Origin: Thoreauomyces humboldtii
Lineage: Eukaryota > Chytridiomycota > Chytridiomycetes > Spizellomycetales > Powellomycetaceae
Assembly: GCA_027596035.1 (NCBI GenBank)
Contig: JADGJA010000249.1
Span: 1-27,786, forward strand
Reading direction: 5' to 3'
DNA: 27,786 bases
Shown: one piece after another, positions 9,918 through 20,400 of the stretch
Numbering within the stretch: position 1 is the first letter of the stretch
Layout of the letters: the number at the start of each line of letters is the position of its first letter
Notes under the pieces: model-generated
Database searches by the model: none
What the model was told of the DNA's origin: nothing
Seen by the model: the letters and a program-made list of their open reading frames with translations, nothing else
Translations under genes and position numbers: made by a program

Positions 9918-10156
9918 CAACCTCTGGCTACACCAGGTGCAAAACAGATGATGAGCAAACAAAATCTGATTTTGAGACAAGCTTTTTGGAAAGGGGTTTT
10001 AATGGAAAAGAAGCGACACAAAGGGACAATTTCAAGACGTCGCCGCGGGGGAGCAAAGATTGGGTAAGGGAAAGGAAGGGAAAAGAAATCAAAACGATAC
10101 AAGATGACATCCCCCAACAGATCGGAGGGAATGCGAGAATAAGGTTATTGGGAAGG

Positions 10157-10186
10157 GAGAGAGAGAGAGCGAGAGAGCGCGCGGGG
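10157..10186. repeat. GA-rich simple repeat
   Basis: An interrupted (GA)n tract running into GCGC/GGGG sequence, in the convergent 3' region. It probably lies in the 3' UTR of the zinc-knuckle gene, where it would read as CT. Confidence 0.8.
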
Positions 10187-10260
10187 TCGGACCACTAATA
10201 TCGGCCGAGCGGAAAAAGGAGATGAGGGATACTTGAGCGAGATTTCCAAAAAAGATAGAC

Positions 10261-10280
10261 TCGATATCGATATCGATATC
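10261..10280. repeat. Hexamer tandem repeat (TCGATA)3
   Basis: Three tandem copies of TCGATA plus a partial copy. It is self-complementary (GATATC palindromes) and 44 bp past the zinc-knuckle stop codon. Confidence 0.8.
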
Positions 10281-10323
10281 CAAAAAGTAAAGCGGCCGGG
10301 AGAAGGCGATGGGCCACATCTCT

Positions 10324-12514
10324 TCAATAGGTGGAGAGGGAGCTGCGTGGCGCCGATGGGCCGTTGCGCAGAGGACACTGATGGATCCAGTGCCCCTTGA
10401 CCAAGCAGATCTTGCACGTGTAGCCGTCCGGAGGACAAGACTGCTTGGGCTGGGCACATTGCTGGATCCTGAATATAAAACGAGTCAGCTTTCTGTTCAA
10501 ACGGCAAGATATTGCCTTCTTCCCTTGCACATACCAGTGACCGGGCGTGTTGCACTTTCGACAGACGTAGCCTTCGGGAGGTACGGTCGTCTTCTGTGGC
10601 AGACGCATGTGCATGTGCATCTGCGTCGGCGACCCTGAATGACGCGCCAGACCGCGAGGAATGTGATGCTGGTGATGCTGATGGGAGTGATGGTGCATTA
10701 TCGAGTCGTACTTGCCATGCGAGCCAGAGGGAAAGAACTGCATGAAGTCGTTCCGACGGCGGTTCTGGTACAGGTTGCAGTTCTTGAGCCAGTGACCCTC
10801 GACAAAGCTGTTGAAAAGGAGTCGAGATCAGAACACTTTCCACGGTTACCCTTCTCGTATACAAGAACGTACCAGAGCTTGCAGATGTAACCAGGAGGCG
10901 GCACAGCATTGTAACCTTTTGCGTAGCCGTACGACGATTGATGCTGATGGTCGAAGACATCATCGTAATCGCGATAGTGCTGATTACCTCCTGCAGCATA
11001 CGCGCGACCACGCAGCGAGTCGTAATTAGGATGAGACTGCTGATGGTGCGGAGAAAGATGGTGCTGAGAGTGGTGCTGGGAGTGATGTTGAGGGCCAACA
11101 TAACGGTAGTCGTCGGCCGACAGTCCAAGTTCCGCTGAGGTTCCAAGGAAGGAGTTGAACATGAACGGTCGAATACCGGAACCATTCATGTCGGTATCGG
11201 TACTTGGTGGATAAGCTCCTGTTCATGTATGCTCGTTAGCTCTCAGAACGTTCCAGTAGGACCTGGGAAACGTGGCGGAAACCTACCAGGAAGATCGTTA
11301 GCTTCGCCAGAATACCCGGGATACTCATCATGTAGTGGATAAGGATCGTTGTGAAGAGCGAGATCCGCAAACCTGCCTAAGAAGATATCATCTTCTGACA
11401 GATTGCCATCCGATAACCCTTCATCTTGACCGGATCGACCACTGCCAGCCCTGGTGTCGGCTGCGTTGGCCGAGTAAGGGCCATGATCTTGGCCGTCCGC
11501 CGCGTCTGTTGTGGCGAGGAAGCGCAGCACGGACTCGGCTGCGCTGAACGGGGGAAGCTCCTGATTCTGCTGCGGCAAGCGACCGTGATGGGGTTGGTCG
11601 GATGAGTTTTGGCGTTGCAGGTGTTGCTGGAACTGCTGCTGCTGCATCTGTGCTTGATGGGGAGACATGTGATAGCGCGAAAAGATCGAGTTTCCTATGC
11701 CGTCCACGCGGTGCATATGCTGGTTTCCGGCGGGCGCGCTGCCATACAGCCCATACTCGTACTGGTGGTGGTGACCGGGAGAGTGAACTCGCGGTCGTGT
11801 TTGTGGCTGGGGCGGATCGCGGTCGAGGTCTCGCTCTGACTGGTCTTCCTGCTGCAGCTGCCGCTGTTCGCGGTTGTTAAGGTGATGCTGCTGCTGCTGC
11901 TGCTGTTGTTGTTGTTGCTGGGCCGAGCTAGCAGAGGCGGAGGAACCGTGAGGCGCCGTGGGGGACTGGGCTGAAGGAGGAGACGCTGGAGGTCCGCGGC
12001 GTTGATGCGATTGCTTCAACTGTTGCTTCGTGTTCGCAGAAGGGTTGAGCAAAGGATCTTCCGAGTGAAGGATCGAGTCGAAGTTGGTGCCTATGAGAAA
12101 GTCGACCTGAGACGAAGCGGCGGAAGCGCTGGCGCGTCTCTGCTGGAGGAGCGGTCGCTGCTGCTGCAAGTGTTGTGCCAACGAAGATGAGCCATTGGTA
12201 GTTGGATGGTTACCGATGCTGCTGTTGGAACGTCCAACGCCGATGCCGCCGTGAAGACTCCCCGTGCTGCTCTCGTAGCTCCCCGAGTATACGGCGTTGG
12301 CACCTGGCACCGAAGATGTCGAATCGTCTCGATCTCGCGACGCGTTCGTCAGAATGGGGACATTGCCACCACCCTCGTTCGCGGACGACTCGTAAGCTGG
12401 TGCAGCTCCCAGACCTGGTGGCATCCCCCGAATCCCCAGTGGGAGACCGTACGTGTGTGAAGCGTCGGCACCCAGCATCTTTGGCGGGCTCGTCGAATAC
12501 AGGTGGTGGTGCAT
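10324..12514 (-). CDS. Q/H-rich protein with three C-terminal CCHC zinc knuckles
   Basis: Probably an RNA-binding protein; no orthologue named. Exons 12514-11287, 11218-10873, 10807-10535 and 10468-10324 (introns 68, 65, 66 nt) give 663 aa. All junctions keep frame and two of them complete knuckles. The knuckles are CKLCFVEGHWLKNC (522-535), CRKCNTPGHWIQQC (607-620) and CKICLVKGHWIHQC (634-647), each CX2CX4HX4C and each preceded by PP(P/E/D)GYxC. That signature is shared with the knuckle of Mpe1/RBBP6-type 3'-end-processing factors. The N-terminal 500 residues are low complexity: Ser/Gly/Asn-rich, an 11-Gln run encoded near 11887-11920, and His/Gln tracts (QHHSQHH). They look disordered and prone to condensation. 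The start is uncertain: the frame stays open upstream to 12928, but that part looks like 5' UTR, so the first Met before HHHLYSTSPP was chosen. It could instead be two adjacent genes split near 11219, though the phase-1 splice argues against that. Confidence 0.75.
11887..11920 (-). repeat. CAG/CAA trinucleotide run (polyglutamine)
   Basis: On the gene strand this encodes 11 consecutive Gln with mixed CAG and CAA codons in the zinc-knuckle protein. It is a likely length-variable site between strains. Confidence 0.9.
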
Positions 12515-13695
12515 CGGTGAAACAGACGCGTTGCGGATTGGGATTTCTGGGGCAGTAGGAAAGGGCAGTCGAAAGGATTCAAGTGCTCTGAGGGTCTCGT
12601 GCGCAGAGATGTCGAAGTAGTTCGAGAGGTAGTAAGAGATGCGATGATGCGGGCGGGGCCAGGAGGAATGTTCGAGGTACTGATGCAGTGCACGAGCGGG
12701 GCAGCGCACAGACGTACCGACTCCTTTTGTTGCCAGGCAGCGAATGAAATTGGAATTCTCGCGGGGGGGATGGGTATAGGGTATGGTGATGTGCTTTGGT
12801 GTGTGTAGTAGCGTTGTGTGGGGTGAGACAAGAGAAGCTTTTGGACGATCGGGGGCGAAATTGGGCGTGACCCACTTTTTTCTCGACTGCGCACGACGAA
12901 GGGGCCAGGCGGGAGGGGCAGACCACACCGCTCGTTAATAAACGTAGCGAGGCCACCGAGCGGTACAGGGCATCCGATGGGAGCGGAGTGGGCACTACGA
13001 CGACGGGGGGCAGCCACGCAAAAAAGGTGATTTTCCCTCAAGTCACGCTCGGCAAGCGCAGCTCGTTTTGAGCACGCGTCGTTCCAACAGCAGCCTACCG
13101 TTACGATCCGGATCGCCAACCGCCGGTACACTGAGGGACGATCCAATAAACATCGACCGAACCCTGCGCAAGTCCTGGATTCTTCGATACTTGGCCCTTC
13201 TATGTCAGCGCCGATTCCTGGGAGTCCTCTTCGTTAAGCACCGTTGACATCACCTGCGTGGTCCGGCACGCCTAGTTTTTTGACTGCGCCGCGTCGCAGT
13301 TCCGCGGCCTCGCACATCACCCAACCGAAAGTCTCGACCTGAAATCGCCTTTTAACACAGTAGCGTTTAGTCTGCTACAACCAGATTACCTAGACACAGC
13401 TCGTCAAACGCTTTAGTAGCCATCGTCGACGCCCCAGGACGGCCTGGAAGGCGAGGAAGGGAGCGGAGGCAGGGAAACGCGAGTGAATCTCCCATGGGTC
13501 ACATGATCGCAAAAACTCATAGAAACATTGCTAGGAGAGGGAACACATCGCCGGTCAGGTAGGGAGCCAGTGCAAGTCCTATCAGTGAAGTTCAAGGACA
13601 TCCTGTAGCTTCACCAGAGCTACAGCCATCTTCTGGGTGTTGGTTGCATGTGAAGTCGGTGGCATCTATGGAGAGAACTAGTCAGTTCGCCAAGG

Positions 13696-13740
13696 CTGGA
13701 TTGATTCCCTGCGTGATTCCCTGGATTGATTCCATGCGTG
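13696..13740. repeat. 25-bp unit tandemly duplicated (1.8 copies)
   Basis: CTGGATTGATTCC-TGCGTG recurs at 13696 and 13721 with one difference in 20 bases. The second copy is truncated. It lies in gene-free sequence. Confidence 0.85.
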
Positions 13741-14223
13741 CTCGACGCTCGCTCACTAGTATTTCCTCGCTGGAATTTCTTTTCGTACATGACATTACAG
13801 ACCCGCATGAGCCATATGGTTCGAAGCCACCTGGCGTGGTCATGAAGCTTGCCAATTGCCCATATTTGGTACTCCATTGAGGAATCGACGAACCTCCCGA
13901 TCTCTCCTGATGGCCTGATGGTGCTGGTTGCCTGCCCGCAACGTGCATTGAGGAGTTGGGATGATCGTGCACCTCTCGACAGCTGTTATCCAGCTGATCG
14001 CGAAGCAGACTCAGAAAGGAACGGCGAGCGGTTGGTCTTTTGGCAACTATCAGCAACAAAAGAACATTGGTAGGATCCGATGACTGTGGCAATGATGGAG
14101 ATCCGGTTGGAAAAGGCTCAGTCAGGAAACCTCACAGTGGTATCTACAATGGCGACTTTTGCCCCAATCCCATGCTGAGTTCACTCATATCACACTCCAC
14201 CATAAAACGTCTCTGAGCCTTCG

Positions 14224-14246
14224 GATACAGGTGTGTCGCCTGTATC
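14224..14246. repeat. Perfect 8-bp hairpin
   Basis: GATACAGG and CCTGTATC flank a 7-nt loop. There is no adjoining T-run, so no terminator role is claimed. It could be a factor site or chance. Confidence 0.5.
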
Positions 14247-14711
14247 ATACTGTACTGTAAGCATGCTGCTCGCCGCATGAGAGGACCCGGCCGTTCTGAG
14301 GCTCAGAGGAAGTTGGTGTGATTACGTACAAGCCCCAAGTCCGAGCCCTTGAATTCGATAGCAGAATCTCTCTGTCTCTCCCTCTCTCCTCTCTCTGAAA
14401 CGGAGAAGCGTGCTCTTTGGTACTCCTGCGGGGAAGCAGGAATTGGGTACATGGTACTTGGATCCCTCCCTCTTGCCACGACGGCATCCAAACCCCCAAC
14501 GCTAGTTTTCGCCGATCCTCCGTGTCGCTCTGGAGCTCCTTTCAACTTTCTGGGAAAGGCCAAAAGAACCCGAAGCAGCTGCACGAGCTCGTACACCATC
14601 CCACTTCCCCATGCGCCGACCCGACCTCACACGTATAGCCGACAAGGACTCATACACCCTCACGATAAGAAACGACAGGCCTCCGATTTTTAATTCCTTC
14701 TGCAACATCAG

Positions 14712-15719
14712 ATGTCAACGGCAACATCGACTCATGATTCATTCGACGCACTACCACCGGCCAAGAGCTGGTCCCGGCTACGAGAAAAGAGGCCAGCCCC
14801 TTCACCTCCAAACCATCGCGGGTCGATATACTCCGACAGAGAGGACGACGACCAGCTTCCCAGCGTCGAAACTCCGACAACACCGCTGACAACGCCGCTC
14901 GACGTCCTCCTCCTCGAACTCGCTGACCTGGCGACACCTTCCGCCACGATGAAGAGACGACGCGGTGGGTTCGTGGGACCACGCGTCTCGGCGGAAGGCG
15001 AGGACGCAGGCGCGTTCGGGATAGGAGAGATCAGACAGGGCAACGTACTTCCGAATCGACGGGAGCTGACGGTCGTCACCTTCCCCGTGTTCTCTCCCCA
15101 TGGGATGACGAGGGACATGGACGCGGTGGCTGGAAAGGAGGAAGAGGACACGAGACCCTCGCAAAGTGCCGAGACCGAGGAAGCGGAGGACGATGACGTG
15201 CGACAACCCTCAGCATATGATGATATGCACGTATCATCATCCCAAGCGCCTCCAACATCACCATCCCCACGACCCGACAGCCACACGATCATCCAAACCT
15301 CACCTCGGACATACGGTCCACGACCCGCGACGTTCGACGTGACACGGAAGGACGAATCCACGCCGCCGACGCGTCGTCGAACGCACACCGGGGGTCCACG
15401 TCCCCTCCCACCTCTCCCACCGCACCGCACCACCTCTTCCCTTTCGCCATCGTCATCGTCGTCGTCGTCTCACGTCCGACGACACGGTCCGCGACCCCCG
15501 TTGCCTCCCACACCGGCAGGGACGCCGTCGTCCGAGTTGGAGAGGAGGGACAGCGGGTTCGAGGAGCCTTCTCCCGTCTCCCCGCTCGATGGAAAGAATG
15601 GCGTACACATCTTGGACGTATCGGGGAGACCCGGGGTGGCGGACGTGCTCGTGGGTGGGAAGGAGAAGGGCAAGCTCTACCTTCGACGGTTCATGAAGAC
15701 CGTCAAGGGCCGGTCGTAG
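14712..15719 (+). CDS. Hypothetical proline/serine-rich low-complexity protein
   Basis: A single open frame of 335 aa, not recognised. It starts MSTATSTHD. Features in order: a Ser/Thr/Pro-rich N terminus with EDDD; one more ordered-looking stretch at about 60-135 (LDVLLLELADLATPS, then KRRRGGFVGPR and RELTVVTFPVFSPHGM); an acidic tract (TEEAEDDD, near 157); long Pro-rich segments including RPLPPLPPH and RPPLPPTP, which resemble SH3-binding sites; a run of Ser near 250; and a basic C terminus (KLYLRRFMKTVKGRS). A GFVGPRVSAEGEDAG segment resembles the short conserved motifs of fungal disordered regulators, but I cannot name a family. No signal peptide or membrane segment. It may be longer through upstream exons I cannot see. 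Confidence 0.6.
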   Translation: MSTATSTHDSFDALPPAKSWSRLREKRPAPSPPNHRGSIYSDREDDDQLPSVETPTTPLTTPLDVLLLELADLATPSATMKRRRGGFVGPRVSAEGEDAGAFGIGEIRQGNVLPNRRELTVVTFPVFSPHGMTRDMDAVAGKEEEDTRPSQSAETEEAEDDDVRQPSAYDDMHVSSSQAPPTSPSPRPDSHTIIQTSPRTYGPRPATFDVTRKDESTPPTRRRTHTGGPRPLPPLPPHRTTSSLSPSSSSSSSHVRRHGPRPPLPPTPAGTPSSELERRDSGFEEPSPVSPLDGKNGVHILDVSGRPGVADVLVGGKEKGKLYLRRFMKTVKGRS

Positions 15720-16264
15720 GATTCGGGATGGATTTCACAGTTTTGTCAGTCGGGACACAGCATGGCTGGCCCTGACGTTTCTTCGGGTTTATCGTTGTAA
15801 TCTTACTGTGTCCCGAAGTCCTTTGAGTATTCCTATGAGCGGTCATAGCCCATGGGAGCCTCCATGTGCTCATATAGCTGACGAGCGAGATATCTCAACC
15901 CTCTGCTCCCTTGTACACTAGCCAACTCTCATCCGTGGGCACTGCACCGGTCCACATTACGACTCCCTTACGTGAGAACTAGCTTAGTCCTTCCGAGCAA
16001 TGAAATGAAAGAGTTCAGGACTTTGCATATACTTGTATTACTGCAAGACTGGTGAAAACAATAGAAGGCTACAACTTTGAGGAGAGACCAAAGCAAGCGA
16101 ACAAAGCTGCCGGGTCCCGCCAATCGCAAAAAAAGAGAGGAAGTCAGAGGTATGAAAAAGGTGAGACGAAATATAGGTCATGAGGCTACGAGGGGGGTTT
16201 AAGGTGGCGAGAGGGTTGATAGAGAAAAGGAACAGTTGTTGGTCCGGGATGGAGGCCGAGTCGT
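15720..16264. other. Convergent 3' intergenic region
   Basis: 545 bp between the stop codons of the low-complexity gene and the J-domain gene. No frame of note and no repeats. It presumably holds both 3' UTRs and polyadenylation sites. Confidence 0.55.
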
Positions 16265-17058
16265 TCAAAGTGCCTTGGCGAACATCTTCTGAGCAAGGGC
16301 CGAAAGGATCTCGGCCTTGCGGTCTCCGCCGAGCTGGGCGAACGCCTCGTAGACGCTCTTTCCCTTGAAGTCTCGCACTTTTCCCATCTTCTTGCCGGTC
16401 CACGCTCCAAAGAGGGCTCCGGGAATGTTGAAGACGATGAATCCCATGACGAAACCCGCACCGGCTCCGATGGGCTCCCAGAACCATACAGGCTGGGTTG
16501 AGAAAAGAGACAATGTGTGGTCAGGTTGCGGAAAGTGGTGATGGTGGTGGTCGGTGCAGGTTCCTCTCCGTGACGCTTACGTTGGGGACTTCGGGAACAA
16601 GGAGCTCGTCGAAGACGTTTCCGAACATGGAGTCGGGGTCAGCCTTCTCGGAGGAGAAGGTCTTGTGCTCACGGCGGGAGCGGTCGTAGGCACTCCTGCG
16701 CTCCTTGTCACTGTAAAAGAACAGGAAGTGAGCTTCCCGAGAAACAAGTGGAACGAATCCAAGGAAACGTGAAGGTCTACCTCAGGACAAAGTAAGCCTG
16801 AGCGACCTGCTGGAACATTGCCGTAGACTCTGCGTTGGGGTTCCTGTCGGGATGCCATTTCAGCTGTACGCCAAGAGAAGAAACAAAGTATGAGCCACAG
16901 GAAGTGCTTTCCACCACGAGCGGGAACGAAGAATTGGCGAAAGGGGTGTTGCACTTTACCGATTCCTTGATGTAGGCCTGACGGATCGCATCCTCGGTCG
17001 AGTCGTGCTTTACGCCGAGGACCTTGTAGTAGTCAACGTTCTCGTCTGCTGTTGCCAT
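16265..17058 (-). CDS. J-domain (Hsp40/DnaJ) protein with C-terminal membrane-type segment
   Basis: Type III J-protein that would stimulate an Hsp70 ATPase through its HPD loop. Exons 17058-16960, 16863-16781, 16710-16581 and 16492-16265 (introns 96, 70, 88 nt) give 179 aa. The J domain opens DYYKVLGVKHDSTEDAIRQAY, continues across the first splice into LKWHPDRNPNAE with HPD at 37-39, and ends VLSDKERRSAYDRS. A charged linker leads to VPNPVWFWEPIG. A Gly/Ala-rich hydrophobic segment at about 112-135 (GFVMGFIVFNIPGALFGAW) looks membrane-inserting. It is followed by GKKMGKVRDFKGKSVYEAF and a helical tail ending MFAKAL. This architecture recurs in fungal J-proteins of uncharacterised role; an organelle membrane location is inferred. 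An in-frame Met 48 codons upstream exists, but the start beside the J domain is preferred. Its start faces the CECR2-like gene across 371 bp. Confidence 0.9.
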
Positions 17059-17429
17059 GTCTGTCTGTGATGTATCGGTTTTCGCTGTGTGGTGGTGGGA
17101 ATTGTAGATGTTTTGAGGTGGGGGAGGGAATGGTGGCTGCCGTCTGACGTCGTTTTGCGGCAAAGACGAGGGGCATGGACTGCACTGCAACTGCACAGCC
17201 ACGGATCACCCCAAAGTGGAGTCCGAGCGCATCGGACACGGAGCGCAGCCATATGAAAGAGCAAGCCACACACCTGCTACTCTCTGCTGCGAGAGTTCGA
17301 CGAGGCAGTCTCACATTTCCGGCGTTCCACCATAACCCAGTGCGACGGGTCTCGCACAAAGGGGAGGTCCCGCATATACCGTTCTGAAAGATCCCCATCC
17401 TGGTCACAACCCATCAGAGTGCCAAGCAT
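17059..17429. promoter_or_regulatory. Divergent promoter of the J-domain and CECR2-like genes
   Basis: 371 bp between opposite start codons. Pyrimidine-rich on the J-gene sense strand. I see no TATA box or repeated element that I can assign. Confidence 0.45.
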
Positions 17430-20400
17430 ATGCCATCGTCCACCACTCCTCATGACCTTCCGTCCACCGCAAGGAAGGTCGCCACGGGGCAGCGTCGCGG
17501 CCCAACCAGGACCGTCTGGGTCGAGCTCATCTCCGCACGCTCCTCACCAGGACCGTTCATCCCCAAAAGCAAAAAACCGTGGTCCGGCTCCCGCGAGCCC
17601 TTGATGACGCTCGGAAGCATCGCAAAAGCCGCTCGAAAGCGGAAACGGGGCGAGGACATCGCCACCCCGCAACCTCTAGCCCGACCGAGAGGCGCTCCGA
17701 AGCGGATTCCTCTCGGCGCGACTCCGGAACGACAAGGGGTCTCGATCGCATCACGCGCCGTGTCTCCGGTCGATCTGTCAACGGCGGTACCGCTTGCCAG
17801 CGTGCGGGCGGAGACGCCGACCCACGTCAAAGTCAGACGCCAGCGAGATGGGCCGTCCACGCCAACTCCCGCGATTCAGGCCACACAGAGAGATGTACTC
17901 ACTCTGCCTCCGGAAGCAATCGTTGTCCCACCGCTTATCTGGCCCAAAACTCCAGCTAACCGGTGTGAGACATTGGCCACCGGATCTCAGACTCCAGCTA
18001 CCGGGTCCGGAGCGCGCGGCGTGCCCTCGAGCAGTGAAAACATTGATCATGTCAAGGCTGCACGAGTGCACGCCATCGAAACAGCAAGATTCAGGATGGT
18101 TCACATACCGCTCTTCAACTATACTGTCGAAGGACTGGGTGAGCGTGATAGGGGTCTTGAACGGCATAGCCGATGCAGGGCGGGCACTGAAAGATGGTGT
18201 TCCTGTCAGAAACCGAGCTACCGGCGGCCATTCATTTCATCGTGTTCTGCAAACTTTTTGCCGACTTTCTGGGCTGGAGGTCACTTGAGACCCAGGTTCG
18301 TCATTGTTGCTCAGAAGGTTCGAATACTCTTCCAAAATGGCTGATGGCGGAACTCACGGAATTTGCATGCTAGTTTATGGAGAGCGAGCTGAAGAACCCG
18401 CAGAGCGTGTACATAATAGACTTGATCATCAAACTGTTACAAAAACTTGGATTTGGCCAGCGAACAACGTAAGAAATCTTGGAATTCGTCATGATCGCAA
18501 TTGCCTATTGTCAAGAGATTTGACATCGCCGTAATCTGCTAGGCTATCATCTTGGCAATTTGTGTTCAAACACCAGTTGCTGCAGCGGCGCTCGCAATTG
18601 AGTTGGCCATCGGATCAGAATTTTACCGATTTGGACTTCAAGTACAGGGTAAGGATCTTACTAGCCATCTAGCCCGCATATAAATCTTGATCATATGCGC
18701 TTGTTGCAGTTACGGTTGCTTTGTGAGCTTTGCGACTGGGTGCTGGACGCCAACAAGAAGCAGGCTCCTCAGCTGATAGTTCAAAGTGTAAGCAATTCGT
18801 GCAGTAACCGATACATCGAGCTCTCCCCCAATCGAGACTAGTATGGCTCACCTCCTTTTCAGCGAATGCTTCCGCTAGCAGTCGAATTCGTTCCAGCACA
18901 GCAGAAAATTTACGTTTACTGGCACTTCGCGGTTGGTGGACTTCGCAGCCGAATCTACTGCCAAGTCCTACCAGGAAACTCAGATATTCCAGTAACCGAC
19001 GACGCAACCCCTCGTGCTGAGACCTCGACTGGGTCGCCCGCGCTGCCGGCAGGTCCGGTACCATCCGAAGACTACTTTGTCGTAAGGAGCCTAAGAGTCG
19101 GTTTCAGAGCGGTTTGGGTGTCAAGGCTAACCGTTCCTTTGATTCGATGCAGGTTGCATCAACTGCGAGTTCCTGGAAATCGTTCCTGCACCGAGCGTTG
19201 TCAAGTAACGTTCCGGCTCACCAGAACATCAGATCCGGCTTTTCCGCGATACGGCAGATGAGTGTACGCAGCACATAATCCCAGATTGCCTCTAATCATG
19301 GATCGCTTGCTCACACTTTCGCTCTTCGCATAGCAGCTGACCCCAGGATTCTACGACCCACCTATACCAGAGTTTCCCCGCTTGCCAGTCGAAACAATCT
19401 TACAAGTACGCTACCAGGCACAATGATAGGGAAACGTGGAATCGTGTCAACTCACATCGGTGTGGTCTTTGCAGGACCTCAAGGCGGAGGAAGCACGAGG
19501 GCAGGAGGAAGAGCGCCGCGCCCACGAAGCGCAGATGGCTCGAGACGAGGAGCGGCGAGCTCGGTTGGAGAAGCAGCGCCTCGAGCGGAAGCTTTCGGCG
19601 ATGCAGGCGAACGACCGGTCCAACAGTGGAAGTCCTGGTGAAGAAACTGAGATCGAGGCCACAGCTGCTTTGGGACTTCGCAACGGGAAGCAATTTCGAA
19701 GCGGTGAGGGAAGGGAATCTCCTGTCGCCGAAGTCCCTTCGGGCGATGCGCTTCATGAATCGGAGATGGATGGCGTCGGGGGTTCGGAAAGTGAACCGGT
19801 ATGGCTATCTCGTCTGTCTCGTCGGAACCACAGAGGACTCATTCTTGGCTTCCAGGACGCCGCACTGCAACGCACTGCCGAAGAGACAGCCGCTCACAGA
19901 CACGAGATTCGGAAAGAGGAGGACCGGCGACTTCGTCGCGCGATGACATATCATGTATGTTCTGAGACCCCCTGGTTACCATCAATCATTTTCCTGGCTG
20001 ACTGCCTGTTTCAGTTATGGGCGCTGCATAGGGATGTCGAGCAGCACGCACTTAAGATGCTGCCTCTCTCCGCAAGTCGAGTGGGAATTCCTCGATGGCA
20101 ATGCCTGAGCAACGTCCTCCTGGATGCGCCTTCAGGGGAAGAAGGACCACCAGAACCTCGTCTCTGGCTTCGCAACATTTACGGTGTCGTGTTTGCAGAG
20201 CAACTGCTGATTCGAGGTATTCCATTTTTGCACCACTCGGAGAAAGACTCAGAAGTCTTACAACCAATGGCACGGCTTTAGAAATGGATATGATCACAAA
20301 GAATGTATGCAAGCACATCGTTGACGGTCTGAAGCGACATCCTTCGCACGAGCCCTTCTTCGAACCCATTGACCCCGAGCAGACCCCGAAGTACAGTGAA

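Larger units (their letters stand above)
9918..10323. other. Convergent 3' intergenic region
   Basis: This lies between the INTS7 and zinc-knuckle stop codons, so both 3' UTRs fall here. It is purine-rich on the plus strand. It contains a GA-rich microsatellite (about 10157-10186) and a TCGATA hexamer tandem (10261-10280). No gene is seen. Confidence 0.6.
12515..14711. other. 2.2-kb region without a supported gene: leader and promoters
   Basis: It separates two divergent starts (12514 - and 14712 +). The proximal 400 bp toward the zinc-knuckle gene is open in that gene's frame and pyrimidine-rich on the minus strand, consistent with a long 5' UTR. The remainder has only short, overlapping frames on both strands, the longest distal one being 136 codons (14092-13682, -), with no recognisable domain. 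It holds a short tandem repeat (13696-13740), a hairpin (14224-14246) and CT-rich tracts near 14370-14396. An unrecognised small or noncoding gene could hide here. Confidence 0.45.

Noticed and set aside
10145..11185. 346-codon minus-strand frame over the zinc-knuckle exons
   Set aside because: Same strand but the wrong frame. It reads through three introns, and the knuckle motifs appear only in the other frames after splicing.
12515..12928. Upstream continuation of the zinc-knuckle frame as coding
   Set aside because: Open but pyrimidine-rich, without protein-like texture; more likely 5' UTR. Kept as a caveat on the start.
12349..13146. 265-codon minus-strand frame
   Set aside because: Overlaps the zinc-knuckle gene start in another frame, is Ser/Thr/Arg-rich, and has no motif.
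14732..15433. 233-codon antisense frame to the low-complexity gene
   Set aside because: A mirror of low-complexity codons. The plus frame has a complete start-to-stop and SH3-ligand-like motifs.
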